64,000 bases of DNA. Origin: Epithemia pelagica. Taxonomy: Eukaryota; Bacillariophyta; Bacillariophyceae; Surirellales; Surirellaceae. The stretch covers positions 2,852,001 through 2,916,000 of the forward strand of contig OX337230.1 in the NCBI GenBank assembly GCA_946965045.2, written 5' to 3'. The notes beneath the pieces were generated by a model. That model did not search any database and was not told where the DNA came from. It was given only the letters and a program-made list of their open reading frames with translations. Positions 30,762-41,005 of this stretch are shown piece after piece (the first letter of the stretch is position 1; the number at the start of each line of letters is the position of its first letter). A program made the translations under genes and the position numbers.

Positions 30762-32357
30762 ATGAGCCCCAGTGTCACGTCCAACCTTGCACGAAAACGT
30801 CAAAGAAGCACAACCACCCCCAAAACAACAACAAGGACTGGTTTACTACAAGTCGTCGTCATGGCCTTGTTGTCATTTTCCGCAACCACACGAGCCTTTG
30901 TGGTCGTCCGGAGACCTCGTGGGTTCTTTTCCAACCACCTCCTCTGTGAATCTTCTCGTAGTGCGCTTGGGACGACCACAATTGGTACCAAGGCCTCTAT
31001 TGGACGAACGACGGTACCTTGTTCCAGAGTCACATCCTTTGTGAGACGATTCGCAACGACGAGCACTGGCAACACGGACGGTTCTACCGTCCAAGGAACA
31101 AACTCCAAAGCATTGTCCCCGCAAGATTTGGAGTATATGCAATTGGCGGTAGACCATGCCCAACGAGCCAAGGGATGGACCTTTCCCAATCCTGCCGTGG
31201 GATGTGTCTTGGTTCAAGAAACCGCATCGGAATCGGTGATTCTCGGACAAGGCTTTCATCCTCGGGCCGGATATCCGCATGCCGAAATTTTTGCCTTGTT
31301 GGAAGCAGGCGGTCATGTCAAGGACGGTGTGGAGGCAGCACAAGCTGTGTTGGAAAGTACCAATGCCAAGTACAACCACAAACGCAAGCCTTCCAAAGAA
31401 GGAGGCAACGACAAGGCTACCAACACGGCCTTGACGGAACGTGTCCAGGACTTGTTGCATCAATACAGTCTCGATGCCAACCAATTGTTTGGTAATTTGT
31501 TTGCCAAGGAGGAGAAGGAGGAGGAAGCAACGTCGGATTCTTCGGTCGTGACCGCCTATGTCACGTTGGAACCGTGCTGTCATTACGGTCGTACACCGCC
31601 CTGTGCCACTACCTTTGCCTTGGCCAAGGTACAACGGGTCGTGATTGGAGTTCGTGATCCCAATCCACGTGTGGATGGGGGCGGTGTCCAACTCTTGCAA
31701 GAAGCCGGTGTCGATGTGACCATTCTGTCTACCACGCAGTACGAAGACGAGGAATCAGCATCATCCCCAGAGGAAGAACCACCAAACGAGACCATGGTGA
31801 CTACGGCATGTCGCGATTTGGTCCAGGACTTTTGTCAACGCATTGTACCCAACCCCCTGTTTGACTATCACAAGTACATGACGGGACGTCATCGCATGGC
31901 TCTTCGAGCTGCAGCCAATCAAATGACAGCCAATGGTACCCTGTCGGTCGTGGAATGGACAGGTCCTTCCCTCTTGCAACTGCTCGAAAAGAACAAGAAG
32001 GACGACAAGCACTCGGACAGCCAAGATGCATCGAACGAGGAACCTTCCGACGTGTGGTCCACCTTGTTGCCCGACGACGACGACGCCACAATGATTCAAG
32101 TGGTTCAACAAGACTGTTTGTCCCAAATGCCCGAGTGGATGGAATTCTTGGATGGACAGTTGTGGCAAAACGAACTTGTCAAGGTCCGATTGTCCAAGGC
32201 GGCTCCCAAAAAGCGCGTCGTGAAACAATTGGGAACGGCCTTGGCCCATGTCTTGCAAGCCCATGTCGCTCAAACACAGGGTCATACCCTTGTCTTGTAT
32301 CGACCGGCCAATCCCCCCAAACTCGATTTGGAACACTTGCTCCAAACATACAAGTAA
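30762..32357 (+). CDS. Plastid-targeted RibD-type pyrimidine deaminase with CRM/YhbY-like C-terminus
   Basis: 531 residues. Residues 28-46 form a signal peptide ending TTRAF|VVVRRP, with Phe at the cut as in diatom plastid presequences. The deaminase (about 121-322) acts in riboflavin synthesis: FPNPAVGCVLV, PHAEIFALL with zinc-ligand His and catalytic Glu at 173-175, and LEPCCHYGRTPPC with the Cys ligands, then GVRDPNPRVDGGG. A low-complexity insert of about 65 residues splits the fold at 198-262. In bacterial RibD a reductase domain follows. Here residues 365-531 do not match it; instead NELVKVRLS (470-478) and GHTLVLYRPANPP (507-519) resemble the end of the CRM/YhbY RNA-binding domain, with HRMALRAAANQM as possible first helix. 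Deaminase assignment is firm, CRM moderate. Confidence 0.85.
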   Translation: MSPSVTSNLARKRQRSTTTPKTTTRTGLLQVVVMALLSFSATTRAFVVVRRPRGFFSNHLLCESSRSALGTTTIGTKASIGRTTVPCSRVTSFVRRFATTSTGNTDGSTVQGTNSKALSPQDLEYMQLAVDHAQRAKGWTFPNPAVGCVLVQETASESVILGQGFHPRAGYPHAEIFALLEAGGHVKDGVEAAQAVLESTNAKYNHKRKPSKEGGNDKATNTALTERVQDLLHQYSLDANQLFGNLFAKEEKEEEATSDSSVVTAYVTLEPCCHYGRTPPCATTFALAKVQRVVIGVRDPNPRVDGGGVQLLQEAGVDVTILSTTQYEDEESASSPEEEPPNETMVTTACRDLVQDFCQRIVPNPLFDYHKYMTGRHRMALRAAANQMTANGTLSVVEWTGPSLLQLLEKNKKDDKHSDSQDASNEEPSDVWSTLLPDDDDATMIQVVQQDCLSQMPEWMEFLDGQLWQNELVKVRLSKAAPKKRVVKQLGTALAHVLQAHVAQTQGHTLVLYRPANPPKLDLEHLLQTYK

Positions 32358-32970
32358 GGCACTCCCACCGAATAGATAAAGTCTGCACAGGAGGACCATA
32401 ACTGGTCACTCCCATTTCGTTTCTGCCGAGTTCTGCTATTTGATTCGGTGCGCTTGAAATGGGAAAACCATGACTAGTGTGTAGGAGCGCGTTGTCTTGG
32501 CGCTGTTTGTGGTCGCCGGTTCATTGTGGAGTGATCTTTTGTCGTTGTGACAAGTCTCTCAACTCTCAATACACTTACTGTGGTCGACACAAGAAGTAGG
32601 AAAATTGATCGATTGGGAAGCTTTGTAGGAGGGTTGGAGTATGGTGCATCACATTGTAGTAAGCTGTTGTACTCCAAGCGAGTGGCCGATTGGCAAGTTG
32701 TCACGTTCTGTGGCAGGTCGCTAGATTCTGCGATTTTCAGTCAGTGTTGCAGTTCCGTTCCGTCTACACTGCAATTCTTCGCTGATCGAGTTGCTAGGTA
32801 ACAAGTCTATATCCGGAATGACGCAACCGACACTTCTACTTCAATGGGAACAAGGCAGGATACGCATATTTGCTACGATTACTAGTAGAGTACGGGTTGT
32901 TTTAGGCAGACGTATGTGTGTTTGCGGACAAAAAGTTTTCGTCAACGAGTGGGAGGAACCATGCTCTCAT
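32358..32970. other. Intergenic region
   Basis: 613 bp between the convergent RibD and pseudouridine synthase genes; no gene recognised. Confidence 0.45.
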
Positions 32971-34268
32971 TTAGAATGGTGCATCGGTGCTCAGTGACAT
33001 TTCTTCCTTTGTCACTGGGTGTCGGAACTTGAGTGACTTGGCATGAATGCATGCAGACTTGTCTGTTGATGCATCTGCGATGCTCTGCTGCAACGCGACA
33101 TCGGCTCGACTGGGATTGTTCACCACCGAGTTGAGCTCAGAGTCGGCCAGGCCTCCATTGGGCGCCGCATCACCATTCAGTCCATAGGTTCGATCACCCA
33201 CAATGGGGTGACCAAAGGCAGCCAAATGAACATTTAATTGATGAGTTCTCCCTGAAATACTTGTAAGAGAAATACGTGTCACGGGACTACCCTCATATTC
33301 CTCTCTACCCAAAACTTCGTATCTGGTCAAACTATCCTTTGGTGCCTCGAGTAGCTTTTTGCCCACTTCTGTCGGTGACAAATCCGCCAAGGCTCGTTGA
33401 TGCTCGTAAGTGGAGATTCGCATGAAGGGTGGGAATTCGTAGTCTCTCATGAGTGGAAGATTGATCAATCCAGCATCCTTTTCTACATGGCCACACACCA
33501 AGGCTTCGTACTTTCGTTCAATTTGACGTGAACGGAAAATTGCATTCATTCCTCGTACAGCTTCCATAGACTTGGCAAATACGACAAGACCGGAAGTGTC
33601 CATTCCAAGTCGGTGAACGACCATCATGTCTGCTCGGCCCATTTGACAACCATAGGCTTCACAAACAGACTCCGCAAGATTGGGAAAGCCATCGCGGCCT
33701 GGAACGCATAGAACACCAGATGGCTTGTCCACAACAATAATGTGTTCGTCTTCGAAAACTACTTTAATATCCTACAACAGGTGCATCATGGGAAGGAGAG
33801 ATATGTGAGATTGGCGGGAAAGTTTAAAAGCAAGCGACAGGTTATGATTTGGAAACATCTGGAACGATCTGAAATGATCGATATTGATCACATCGCAACA
33901 TCATGAACCATGTCAAACTAAAATCGACTCACCTCCTTGCTCAACTTTGGTGACTTGCTATCCTTTTCGCGAAGCTTTGTCAATTGACTTTCCAGTCGTT
34001 CCTTGATTTCGGAGGCACTCAGAGCCACCGCGGATGGTTCTGCATGTACGCCATTGACAGGTGTATCCTCTCCCACAATATCAACATCCGCTTCTACCAG
34101 TGTTTCAGTAGTTTCTACTGTTGCGAACAATGGACTTCCATTTCTCCGTTCTGGGGCATACAAAATGGTGTTGTGTTGTTGCTGAGAGACTGTCAAAGGA
34201 ACAAAGGCATTACTTGACAGCGTACTCCATGATGACACGACAGCGGCAATGGCGAGTCCCAGCTTCAT
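32971..34268 (-). CDS. Plastid-targeted RluA-type pseudouridine synthase
   Basis: Two exons, 34268-33933 and 33771-32971; donor GTGAGT, acceptor TGTAG, phase 0, intron 161 nt; 378 residues. The N-terminus MKLGLAIAAVVSSWSTLSSN, then AFVP, is a signal peptide followed by the diatom ASAFxP-like plastid motif. After a coiled, acidic linker the catalytic domain reads VVFEDEHIIVVDKPSGVLC, VHRLGMDTSGLVVFAK (catalytic Asp in HRLGMDTSG), RQIERKYEALV, and SGRTHQLNVHLAAFGHPIVG. It isomerises uridines in RNA, presumably plastid rRNA or tRNA. The C-terminal extension after the RTHQ block carries an insert before the last strand. Translation inside exon 2 alone would lack the first strand, so the spliced model is preferred. 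Confidence 0.9.
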
Positions 34269-34850
34269 TATGACGGCGAATTAAGGCGAGGTATATGCAC
34301 TACAATGTGAAACTAGTTGTTGATTGGATCACCTTTCGGTTAATAGAGCCGGCTGCAAAGTTGTTGATGACAGGCACCTGCTGTGGTTGATGGTTCTTCT
34401 TTCCCACTCTACGTAGGATTTGATGTATGATTTGATCGAAAAAACACGGGTGATGATGTATGATGGGCTGGTTGATGGCCACGAGAAGACGCGGGGTTCT
34501 NNNNNNNNNNNNNNNNNNNNNNNNNNNNNNNNNNNNNNNNNNNNNNNNNNNNNNNNNNNNNNNNNNNNNNNNNNNNNNNNNNNNNNNNNNNNNNNNNNNN
34601 NNNNNNNNNNNNNNNNNNNNNNNNNNNNNNNNNNNNNNNNNNNNNNNNNNNNNNNNNNNNNNNNNNNNNNNNNNNNNNNNNNNNNNNNNNNNNNNNNNNN
34701 AGAGGTAACGAGTGGTAGGTGCCAGTGCCATCATTCTTGTGACAAAGTCCCTGGTCCCTGGTTGCCGGAATGTCGGTGGCCAGGGACTGCCATAACGCAC
34801 TCAGTTGGATAGGTCAGCCTCCCAACCATAATGGAAAGAATGCAATATTC
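34269..34850. other. Intergenic region containing the scaffold gap
   Basis: Apart from 200 N there is little sequence. A short direct repeat (GTCCCTGGTCCCTGGTTGCC) lies at 34745-34764. Frames reading through the N run are artefacts. Confidence 0.6.
34501..34700. other. Assembly gap (200 N)
   Basis: Exactly 200 unknown bases, probably a placeholder; the true distance is unknown. Confidence 0.98.
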
Positions 34851-36221
34851 TCAATGGGAACCAGTACCGAGCGATCCATCCCAATCCGCATAGTCAAACA
34901 CGAGTTGGAGGCGACAGTCTTTTGCGCCAGAGTCGTTGGGACTCTGAATAGTTCGCTGACAAGTACAGAAGCGACGATGAATTCGTTCCAAAATATCGTG
35001 TTGCAAGTCATCTACCACCGATGGGGGTGTAAACCCATCCAAACAGCTCCGTGCAATCGTCACGAGAAACGGAGGTGTCGATACCTGTTCCAAACGGCTG
35101 CTGAGGTGATCCAAGGCGATCTCAAGGAGACGATCCGATCGATTCCGTCCTCGGTCGGGGAAATGGGGCAGGTGCAAATACAGCAGTGCCTCTGTTCCAA
35201 GAGAACAAAGTTCGTCACTTGAAGTAGATGAGAGTTTTGAAAGAGATGCCAAAAGTGCCTCCACATGAGCTGTCAGAACTTGCGTAGAGTCATAAAACTG
35301 GTGCAACGTGGAGAGATCCAAGTCCTGCATCTGCCGCTTCTTCCGAATGTCCTCAAGAAGGGATCCAATGACCTGACGGAACAAGACGAAGGAATCGTGA
35401 TCGTGCAGCGTATTGGTCTGTTCCTGGTAGATTGTTGCTTCAGTCACCAATTGAGTGAGGGACGATGCAAAGTCCACACTGATAGCCTCCATGTCGACCA
35501 GATAGGGATTGACACATACAAAGTAGTCCAGGCATACATCTAGCATCCAAGGCACCGCTCCGGTCGGGAAACAAGAGTCGTCCCTGGAGGAAGATTCCGA
35601 CGATGTGACGTGCAAGCACAGCTCTTGCGACAAACAGAGTTGTTCGGTGGGGACATAGCAATCCTCTTGGTCGTCACGATAGTACAATGAGTTCCAATCG
35701 ACCTTGACACAGGCTGATTGAGGAAGATCCAAAAACGATTCTGGATTTGTTTTGGTTTTGGTTTCCCACCATGCTCCGACCCGAAAGGTATGGGTTCCCA
35801 ATGGCATTTGAGACTTTTGGCCTTGTGGGAGTTGTGGTCGCACCCATTCCATCACTTGCAAGCCACCCGCCAATACGAGTGGAAGAATCCATTCCGCAAT
35901 CCCGGTCGTTGTTTCCAGCATATCATAGAGATTGGACGACGTTGATTCTCCAGCTTCAGTTTCTACTTCCCATTCGTGTCCGGGTCGAAAGCAGGCTCCG
36001 GCAGGGATGCCACGGTTGGGACATGCCAAATCGGGATGGGCGTCGAAATGAAGCATTTGCCACGCATTGTGTTGAGGACTGTTATTTTTGCCAAGTTTCC
36101 TTCTTTTACGTCTCGCTAGTTGACGGCGAAGAATGTAGTGAATATGCTTCAGAACGTGGTGATGTGGTTCCACGACAACAACAAAGATATCTTGTTGTTC
36201 GTCATGGTCCATTCCTTCCAT
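34851..36221 (-). CDS. UPF0489-family protein (C5orf22-like)
   Basis: 456 residues from the ATG at 36221 (MEGMDHDEQQD). Family hallmarks are visible: VVEPHHHVLKHIHY near the start, WQMLHFDAHPDLACP, SNLYDMLETTTGIAEWILPL, and VPWMLDVCLDYFVCVNPY. The conserved Asp/His residues (HFDAHPD, LDVCLDYF) recall the metal-binding arrangement of arginase/deacetylase folds, but no reaction is established for the family. Ends close to the scaffold gap but is complete. Divergent from the GH81 gene. Confidence 0.85.
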   Translation of the reverse strand: MEGMDHDEQQDIFVVVVEPHHHVLKHIHYILRRQLARRKRRKLGKNNSPQHNAWQMLHFDAHPDLACPNRGIPAGACFRPGHEWEVETEAGESTSSNLYDMLETTTGIAEWILPLVLAGGLQVMEWVRPQLPQGQKSQMPLGTHTFRVGAWWETKTKTNPESFLDLPQSACVKVDWNSLYYRDDQEDCYVPTEQLCLSQELCLHVTSSESSSRDDSCFPTGAVPWMLDVCLDYFVCVNPYLVDMEAISVDFASSLTQLVTEATIYQEQTNTLHDHDSFVLFRQVIGSLLEDIRKKRQMQDLDLSTLHQFYDSTQVLTAHVEALLASLSKLSSTSSDELCSLGTEALLYLHLPHFPDRGRNRSDRLLEIALDHLSSRLEQVSTPPFLVTIARSCLDGFTPPSVVDDLQHDILERIHRRFCTCQRTIQSPNDSGAKDCRLQLVFDYADWDGSLGTGSH

Positions 36222-36735
36222 CTTCCTGAAAAGATTCTTGTCGGTGTCACACAAAAGATACGCTGGGCTCTGTTATTCATCCCATTATTATCGACGACTA
36301 AAACGCGTCTGAAATTGTATTTTCTTCTTTGGTCGCTGGAAAGGCGCGTGCGCACTTCAGCGTTTTTCGAACGTTTGGTAACAAAATCGATGTCTTGACT
36401 TGCTTCCATCAATTTGCCCGAACAAGGAATCTGCAGACATCAGTCACATTTTCATGTCTTTGGGGCGTACGACATTCAACTTGACTTCATCACCACACAG
36501 ACACACTTTTTCTCTTCTTGGTAGAAGAGAGAGAGACAGAGCTGTTATCGCGGTGACACTTGTGAGAAAAACGTATCCAACGATCCCTCCATCTGACCCT
36601 TCCTGCAACGGTTCCTTCTTGTTTCAGTTGAGATTGTCTCTCACTCTCGTTGTTACCTGAAGCGTGTGATTGTCGGTCACTGTCTCAAGTTGTCGAATTG
36701 TCGATTGCTCGACACCACAAGCACACAAGAAGACC
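36222..36735. promoter_or_regulatory. Divergent intergenic region, UPF0489 / GH81
   Basis: 514 bp between divergent start codons; presumably both promoters. The frame of the GH81 gene is open upstream of its first ATG but contains no further ATG. Confidence 0.4.
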
Positions 36736-39700
36736 ATGCCTCCTCAAGTGGACGAGGTGAATCGATTGGTTCTCCAAGATGGTACGGCCGATGAGACGAC
36801 GAGTCTCATGGCCCTGTCGCCAGCGGTGCACTCGGCAGAACGTGATTCACAAAAGGACCTGGCCTCTCTAGAAGTGAGTTATTTGGAAAGGATGCGCTTT
36901 TGGAAACAAGACACCAATAGCTTTTCCATGGCGGGGTCCAAGAACCATCGACGGTCCATGAGGGTGAACAAGGCCCTATTGGCTTTGGTTTCCACGATTA
37001 CAATGACTGTTTTATGCATACTGTACAAACAAGGAATCTTTTCCCAAGAAGGAGTCAAGCCTTCTGATATGGACTATCTCGCCTGTCAAACAGCTTTGTC
37101 GACGTTGGATCCGGTTCATGACCTTGGTGTACCAGGATATCATCGCCCAAATACCTCCGTCCCTTCGTCGATTCTCCACCGATACAGAGAACACCACAAA
37201 AAGACACGAGCCATTCCGACCAACGCTTGGTATCAAAACTTTTTGCTGCTGGAACCAAACGACGAACCGTCGATTCTCCATCGAGCCTACACCATTCCGT
37301 ACGTGGTCGATGCTGCAGGACCCATTCCTGGTTTGCGTATCCATACGAACCACATTGATTCGACCACGACAGTTCTTCAACTGAACGTGAATGACTTGCA
37401 TGGCATCACCATGGGTGTGGCACATTCGACGTCGGGATCGTCGTTGGTGGACTGGAACAAGGTTTATACAGTCGAAGAAATGACACAGCTGGCCATTACG
37501 TTGAGTTGGGTACGACACATTGTGCTTGAATGGATATACAACCGCTACCTCTCCATGTCTAACCTGTTTTGCCTCTCTATGACCCAGGATGACTTTGGTA
37601 TGTCGACTCCAATTGTGAAAGGCATGGCTTATGCCACAATGTCGTACAAAAGTTTGTCCATATCTGATCCAATAAGTGGACAAGAGCTCTCACCGGCCAT
37701 TGCCACCGAGGTCCCTCTCAGTGGCCATGTGATTGTGGACAAGTCATCCAAAATGCCGTGTACAACCGACGACGACGAATCAAAGAGCTCTGCCTTTGTC
37801 GTTCAGAAGGAACTTGAACTGTATTCTCCAGAAAGCGATTTCACATGGTTGGTTTTTGTGTCGGAGCCGGTCAAGATCACATGTCAGACTCATGGGGCCA
37901 CTACCCTTATCCGAGTTGTCGGCGGAAGTCGTTTGCGCAACCAGGATGATCCATTCTTTTTCCGAACTGCTCTGTTCAAGCCTTGCACCAAGGGCATGAA
38001 TCCAGTCTACTGTCATCAAGAACAGATGCATCCCACCGCGCTTCATATCGGCCAGGGTGACTATGGAGAAGTTTTGCGCGAGCATGCACATTTGTTTCCT
38101 GGTTCTAAAGCGGCAGTTTCTTACGAATTCGATCGAAATGAGGACGTTACAGAACTAGTGTTTGATTGGGATGTGCAATCGATTGGTGCACCACTTTACT
38201 CAACTCCAAAGAGCAACATGAGCGCCGTGAAAGAAGTCATTACGTATGCGCTTCCCCATCATATGGACATGATGCAGAATCAACCCCCATCTGATTTTTT
38301 GTATTTTGCTCCGTCCCTGATCGGACCAGCTCTTCTCGTCGAAGGATCCTCGTGGAGTCTGGTGGAAAAAATGCCACGAATCAGCTTTCGGGCTGAGCGA
38401 CCCCCCGCCCAATGGTCTTTCCGCGAACTTTCGGATAGCCTTTCCAAGGACATTGACTACAGGCTACCGGGGTTCTTTCAACGAGGAGCTGGGGACACAT
38501 ACTTTTCAGGGAAGATGCTGGCCAGATTGGGTCGTATTTTGATGATATCCGAAGAACTCCGCGAACTCTGCAAGGAACCCGTTGAGCCATACTACAGTGC
38601 TTGCAAAAATGTCACTTTGCCAACGAAAAGACAAATGACAGATGCGATCCAGGCGCTTCGATCATCGGTGGAGGTGTGGATTAACGGTACCGGCGAAACA
38701 CCGTTTGTCTATGACCATGCATGGGGTGGCATTGCGAGTTGTGGTTGCGACTTCAACAGTAAGAAAGCAAAGTGTGAGAACCAGTTTCCGAATTGCCCCG
38801 CGTTTGGAAATCCTGGGTTAAATTTCGGGAATGCCTTCTACAATGACATGCACTTCCATTACGGATACCATATTTTCGGCGCTGCGGTTGCGGCACATTT
38901 TGACCCCCATTGGGGCAAGCAGCATTTTGAGCAAGTCTTGCTCCTTGTGCGGAACATTGCAAACCCTTCGGAAGATGATGAATATTTCCCAATCATGCGG
39001 CACAAGGATGTCTACCAAGGACATTCGTGGGCGAGTGGCATAGCAACTTCGCCGTTGAATGGTCGAAACCAAGAATCATCGTCCGAATCTCTTGCGTCCT
39101 ACGAATCAATCGCCCTTTACGGATCTGTGATGGCATCTATATTTGCTGGAAAAGGTGAATCCAAAGAACAACTCAACAAAGCAGTTGAAGTTCGTCGTGT
39201 CGGCAAGCTAATGACCGCCAGTGAACTCAGGGCAACCAGACGGTACTACCACATTAACCGGAAGAGTAATGTCAAGATATATCCGGAGGGATACACCCCA
39301 AATGTGGTAGGCATTATGTGGCAAACAATGGCACAATTTCAAACGTGGTTTGGTAACTCTCCCTACCTCCCCATTGGAATACAGCTTCTTCCCCTCACGC
39401 CAATTGCGGGACACAGAGACGACGTTGATTGGGCCAAAAGCATGTACCCATCGTTTGAAGCTGCATGCGACGCAGACGAAGTATGCGAGGAACAGGGTTG
39501 GTCTATTTTGAAACTTGGGGCCCTTGCTACTGTTGGCCATGGACGACTGGCCTTGTCTCGAGCCCGGTTGCTTCCAGACGAGGTTTTCGAAAGTGCTGGT
39601 GGGAACGGACACTCATTGACCAACACTCTTTGGTTTATTGCAACGAGGGCCCCTGTCGAAAATCCCCTGCCCTTGGATGAAGCTTCCTCAACTAGTGTAC

Positions 39701-40371
39701 AGCCCAACAAGCCATTCCCTGAAGAGAGTGTGTTGACAGATTGCTACATGCCCGAAACATGTACTGAATATGTTTTGGATACAATTGTCGAGCTTTACAC
39801 GTGTAGGCAACGCATTCATTGGCTAATCAATACAATGGAAATGTCACAAAAAGATGCTTGTGTTCAGGTTGCCGCCGTGGAATGGCCACGGGAATGCGGC
39901 AAGTGCAATCCTCTAGCCAATTATACTGAAACCATTAAAAATGCTGAAGCAGAAGCGGCTCGTCGCTGCCCACCATGCTCACAGCAGCAGTGTCACAGTG
40001 ATTTGAACCGCTGCCCTGTATACGAAAGGACCTATGTCTGTACTGGAGGACCCAACGAAGGCGGGTGTTCCGGTTTTCCATGGTATTTGGATAGTGCCCT
40101 TTGTACTGAATGCTGTGACCTGACGGATTGCCCCAAAATCTCGCCTTTGGAAGTGCCAGCGGTGGAGGCCACAGATGAGAGTGAGCCCAATTGCCCTACT
40201 TGTACAGAAGAAGAATGTTTGTCCGCGAAAGGCGGCCTGTGTCCAATTCAAGGGGCACCATTCTTGTGCATTGCTGGAGCTAGTAAGGGTGGTTGCTCAC
40301 CACGCCCATGGCAGCTGCAAGATGGCCAGTGCCACAAATGCTGCACAGTCCCTCAGAGCTGCTTGGAATAA
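36736..40371 (+). CDS. Membrane-anchored GH81 endo-beta-1,3-glucanase with two Cys-rich modules
   Basis: 1211 residues, no intron. A short cytosolic part is followed by a membrane anchor at about 77-98 (ALLALVSTITMTVLCILY). The GH81 domain spans about 130-990: IPTNAWYQNFLLL, FGNAFYNDMHFHYGYHIF, and GHSWASGI leading to GRNQESSSES with candidate catalytic Glu780 and Glu784. GH81 enzymes cut beta-1,3-glucan, the chemistry of diatom chrysolaminarin and callose-like wall glucan. The active site faces lumen or cell exterior by topology. Two similar Cys modules end the protein (about 1075-1135 and 1150-1210): CPPCSQQQCHSDLNRCP..GGCSGFPW..CTECC and CPTCTEEECLSAKGGLCP..GGCSPRPW..CHKCC, possibly glucan-binding. 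First ATG used; the open frame extends upstream without another ATG. Confidence 0.93.
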   Translation: MPPQVDEVNRLVLQDGTADETTSLMALSPAVHSAERDSQKDLASLEVSYLERMRFWKQDTNSFSMAGSKNHRRSMRVNKALLALVSTITMTVLCILYKQGIFSQEGVKPSDMDYLACQTALSTLDPVHDLGVPGYHRPNTSVPSSILHRYREHHKKTRAIPTNAWYQNFLLLEPNDEPSILHRAYTIPYVVDAAGPIPGLRIHTNHIDSTTTVLQLNVNDLHGITMGVAHSTSGSSLVDWNKVYTVEEMTQLAITLSWVRHIVLEWIYNRYLSMSNLFCLSMTQDDFGMSTPIVKGMAYATMSYKSLSISDPISGQELSPAIATEVPLSGHVIVDKSSKMPCTTDDDESKSSAFVVQKELELYSPESDFTWLVFVSEPVKITCQTHGATTLIRVVGGSRLRNQDDPFFFRTALFKPCTKGMNPVYCHQEQMHPTALHIGQGDYGEVLREHAHLFPGSKAAVSYEFDRNEDVTELVFDWDVQSIGAPLYSTPKSNMSAVKEVITYALPHHMDMMQNQPPSDFLYFAPSLIGPALLVEGSSWSLVEKMPRISFRAERPPAQWSFRELSDSLSKDIDYRLPGFFQRGAGDTYFSGKMLARLGRILMISEELRELCKEPVEPYYSACKNVTLPTKRQMTDAIQALRSSVEVWINGTGETPFVYDHAWGGIASCGCDFNSKKAKCENQFPNCPAFGNPGLNFGNAFYNDMHFHYGYHIFGAAVAAHFDPHWGKQHFEQVLLLVRNIANPSEDDEYFPIMRHKDVYQGHSWASGIATSPLNGRNQESSSESLASYESIALYGSVMASIFAGKGESKEQLNKAVEVRRVGKLMTASELRATRRYYHINRKSNVKIYPEGYTPNVVGIMWQTMAQFQTWFGNSPYLPIGIQLLPLTPIAGHRDDVDWAKSMYPSFEAACDADEVCEEQGWSILKLGALATVGHGRLALSRARLLPDEVFESAGGNGHSLTNTLWFIATRAPVENPLPLDEASSTSVQPNKPFPEESVLTDCYMPETCTEYVLDTIVELYTCRQRIHWLINTMEMSQKDACVQVAAVEWPRECGKCNPLANYTETIKNAEAEAARRCPPCSQQQCHSDLNRCPVYERTYVCTGGPNEGGCSGFPWYLDSALCTECCDLTDCPKISPLEVPAVEATDESEPNCPTCTEEECLSAKGGLCPIQGAPFLCIAGASKGGCSPRPWQLQDGQCHKCCTVPQSCLE

Positions 40372-41005
40372 GTTTGTCCATATTGTGCATACTTTATCGA
40401 ATCATCCGGGACAAAGAAAGAAAAACTGTCTATAATTGGTTTACTGTGTTCAATTGTTTTCCACATTACCCGGAGTTAAGGAACAAAACTGTTTAAAATT
40501 CTTGGTTTTCATTGTATTCAAATTTCATTTTTCACGAGGCGTAGAAATTGACATGCGATGTACTCCTCCAATTTAGTGAGTCAGTCACTTGAATGGCGTT
40601 GTCTCATCACCTTCACTACTTGTTTTATGTGATCGTCTGGTATGTCAATAGGCGAGCTGCGATTAGTTCATGGCTTATCTCGAAGGATGAAAAAACATTA
40701 GGCCGGTAATGAGAACAAATCTTGAGAGGGCTGACTCGCGATTGTTCCAATAGAATTTGGTGCGTGTGGGATGGCAGTCATCGTTACCCCTCTGTTTTCC
40801 CTACCGAAAATGGGAAAACCTATTCCTCCGTATCAAAGTGTCGACATTCTCGGAAGTGATGTATCTGTTGGTTGTACCTCCGTCCCTTCCTCCGTCTTGA
40901 CGTTTTGCACCCAGTTCGAGAACAAGAGGGCATGGTAAGCGACGAATCGGTTTCATTCGATTCGGTAGAGACACGAGAATAGGCTGGATGACAATGTGGT
41001 TGTCG
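40372..41005. other. Intergenic region
   Basis: 634 bp between convergent genes; no gene or RNA recognised. Confidence 0.45.

Noticed and set aside
34300-34812. Frames of 82-166 codons across 34501-34700
   Set aside because: They translate unknown bases (N).
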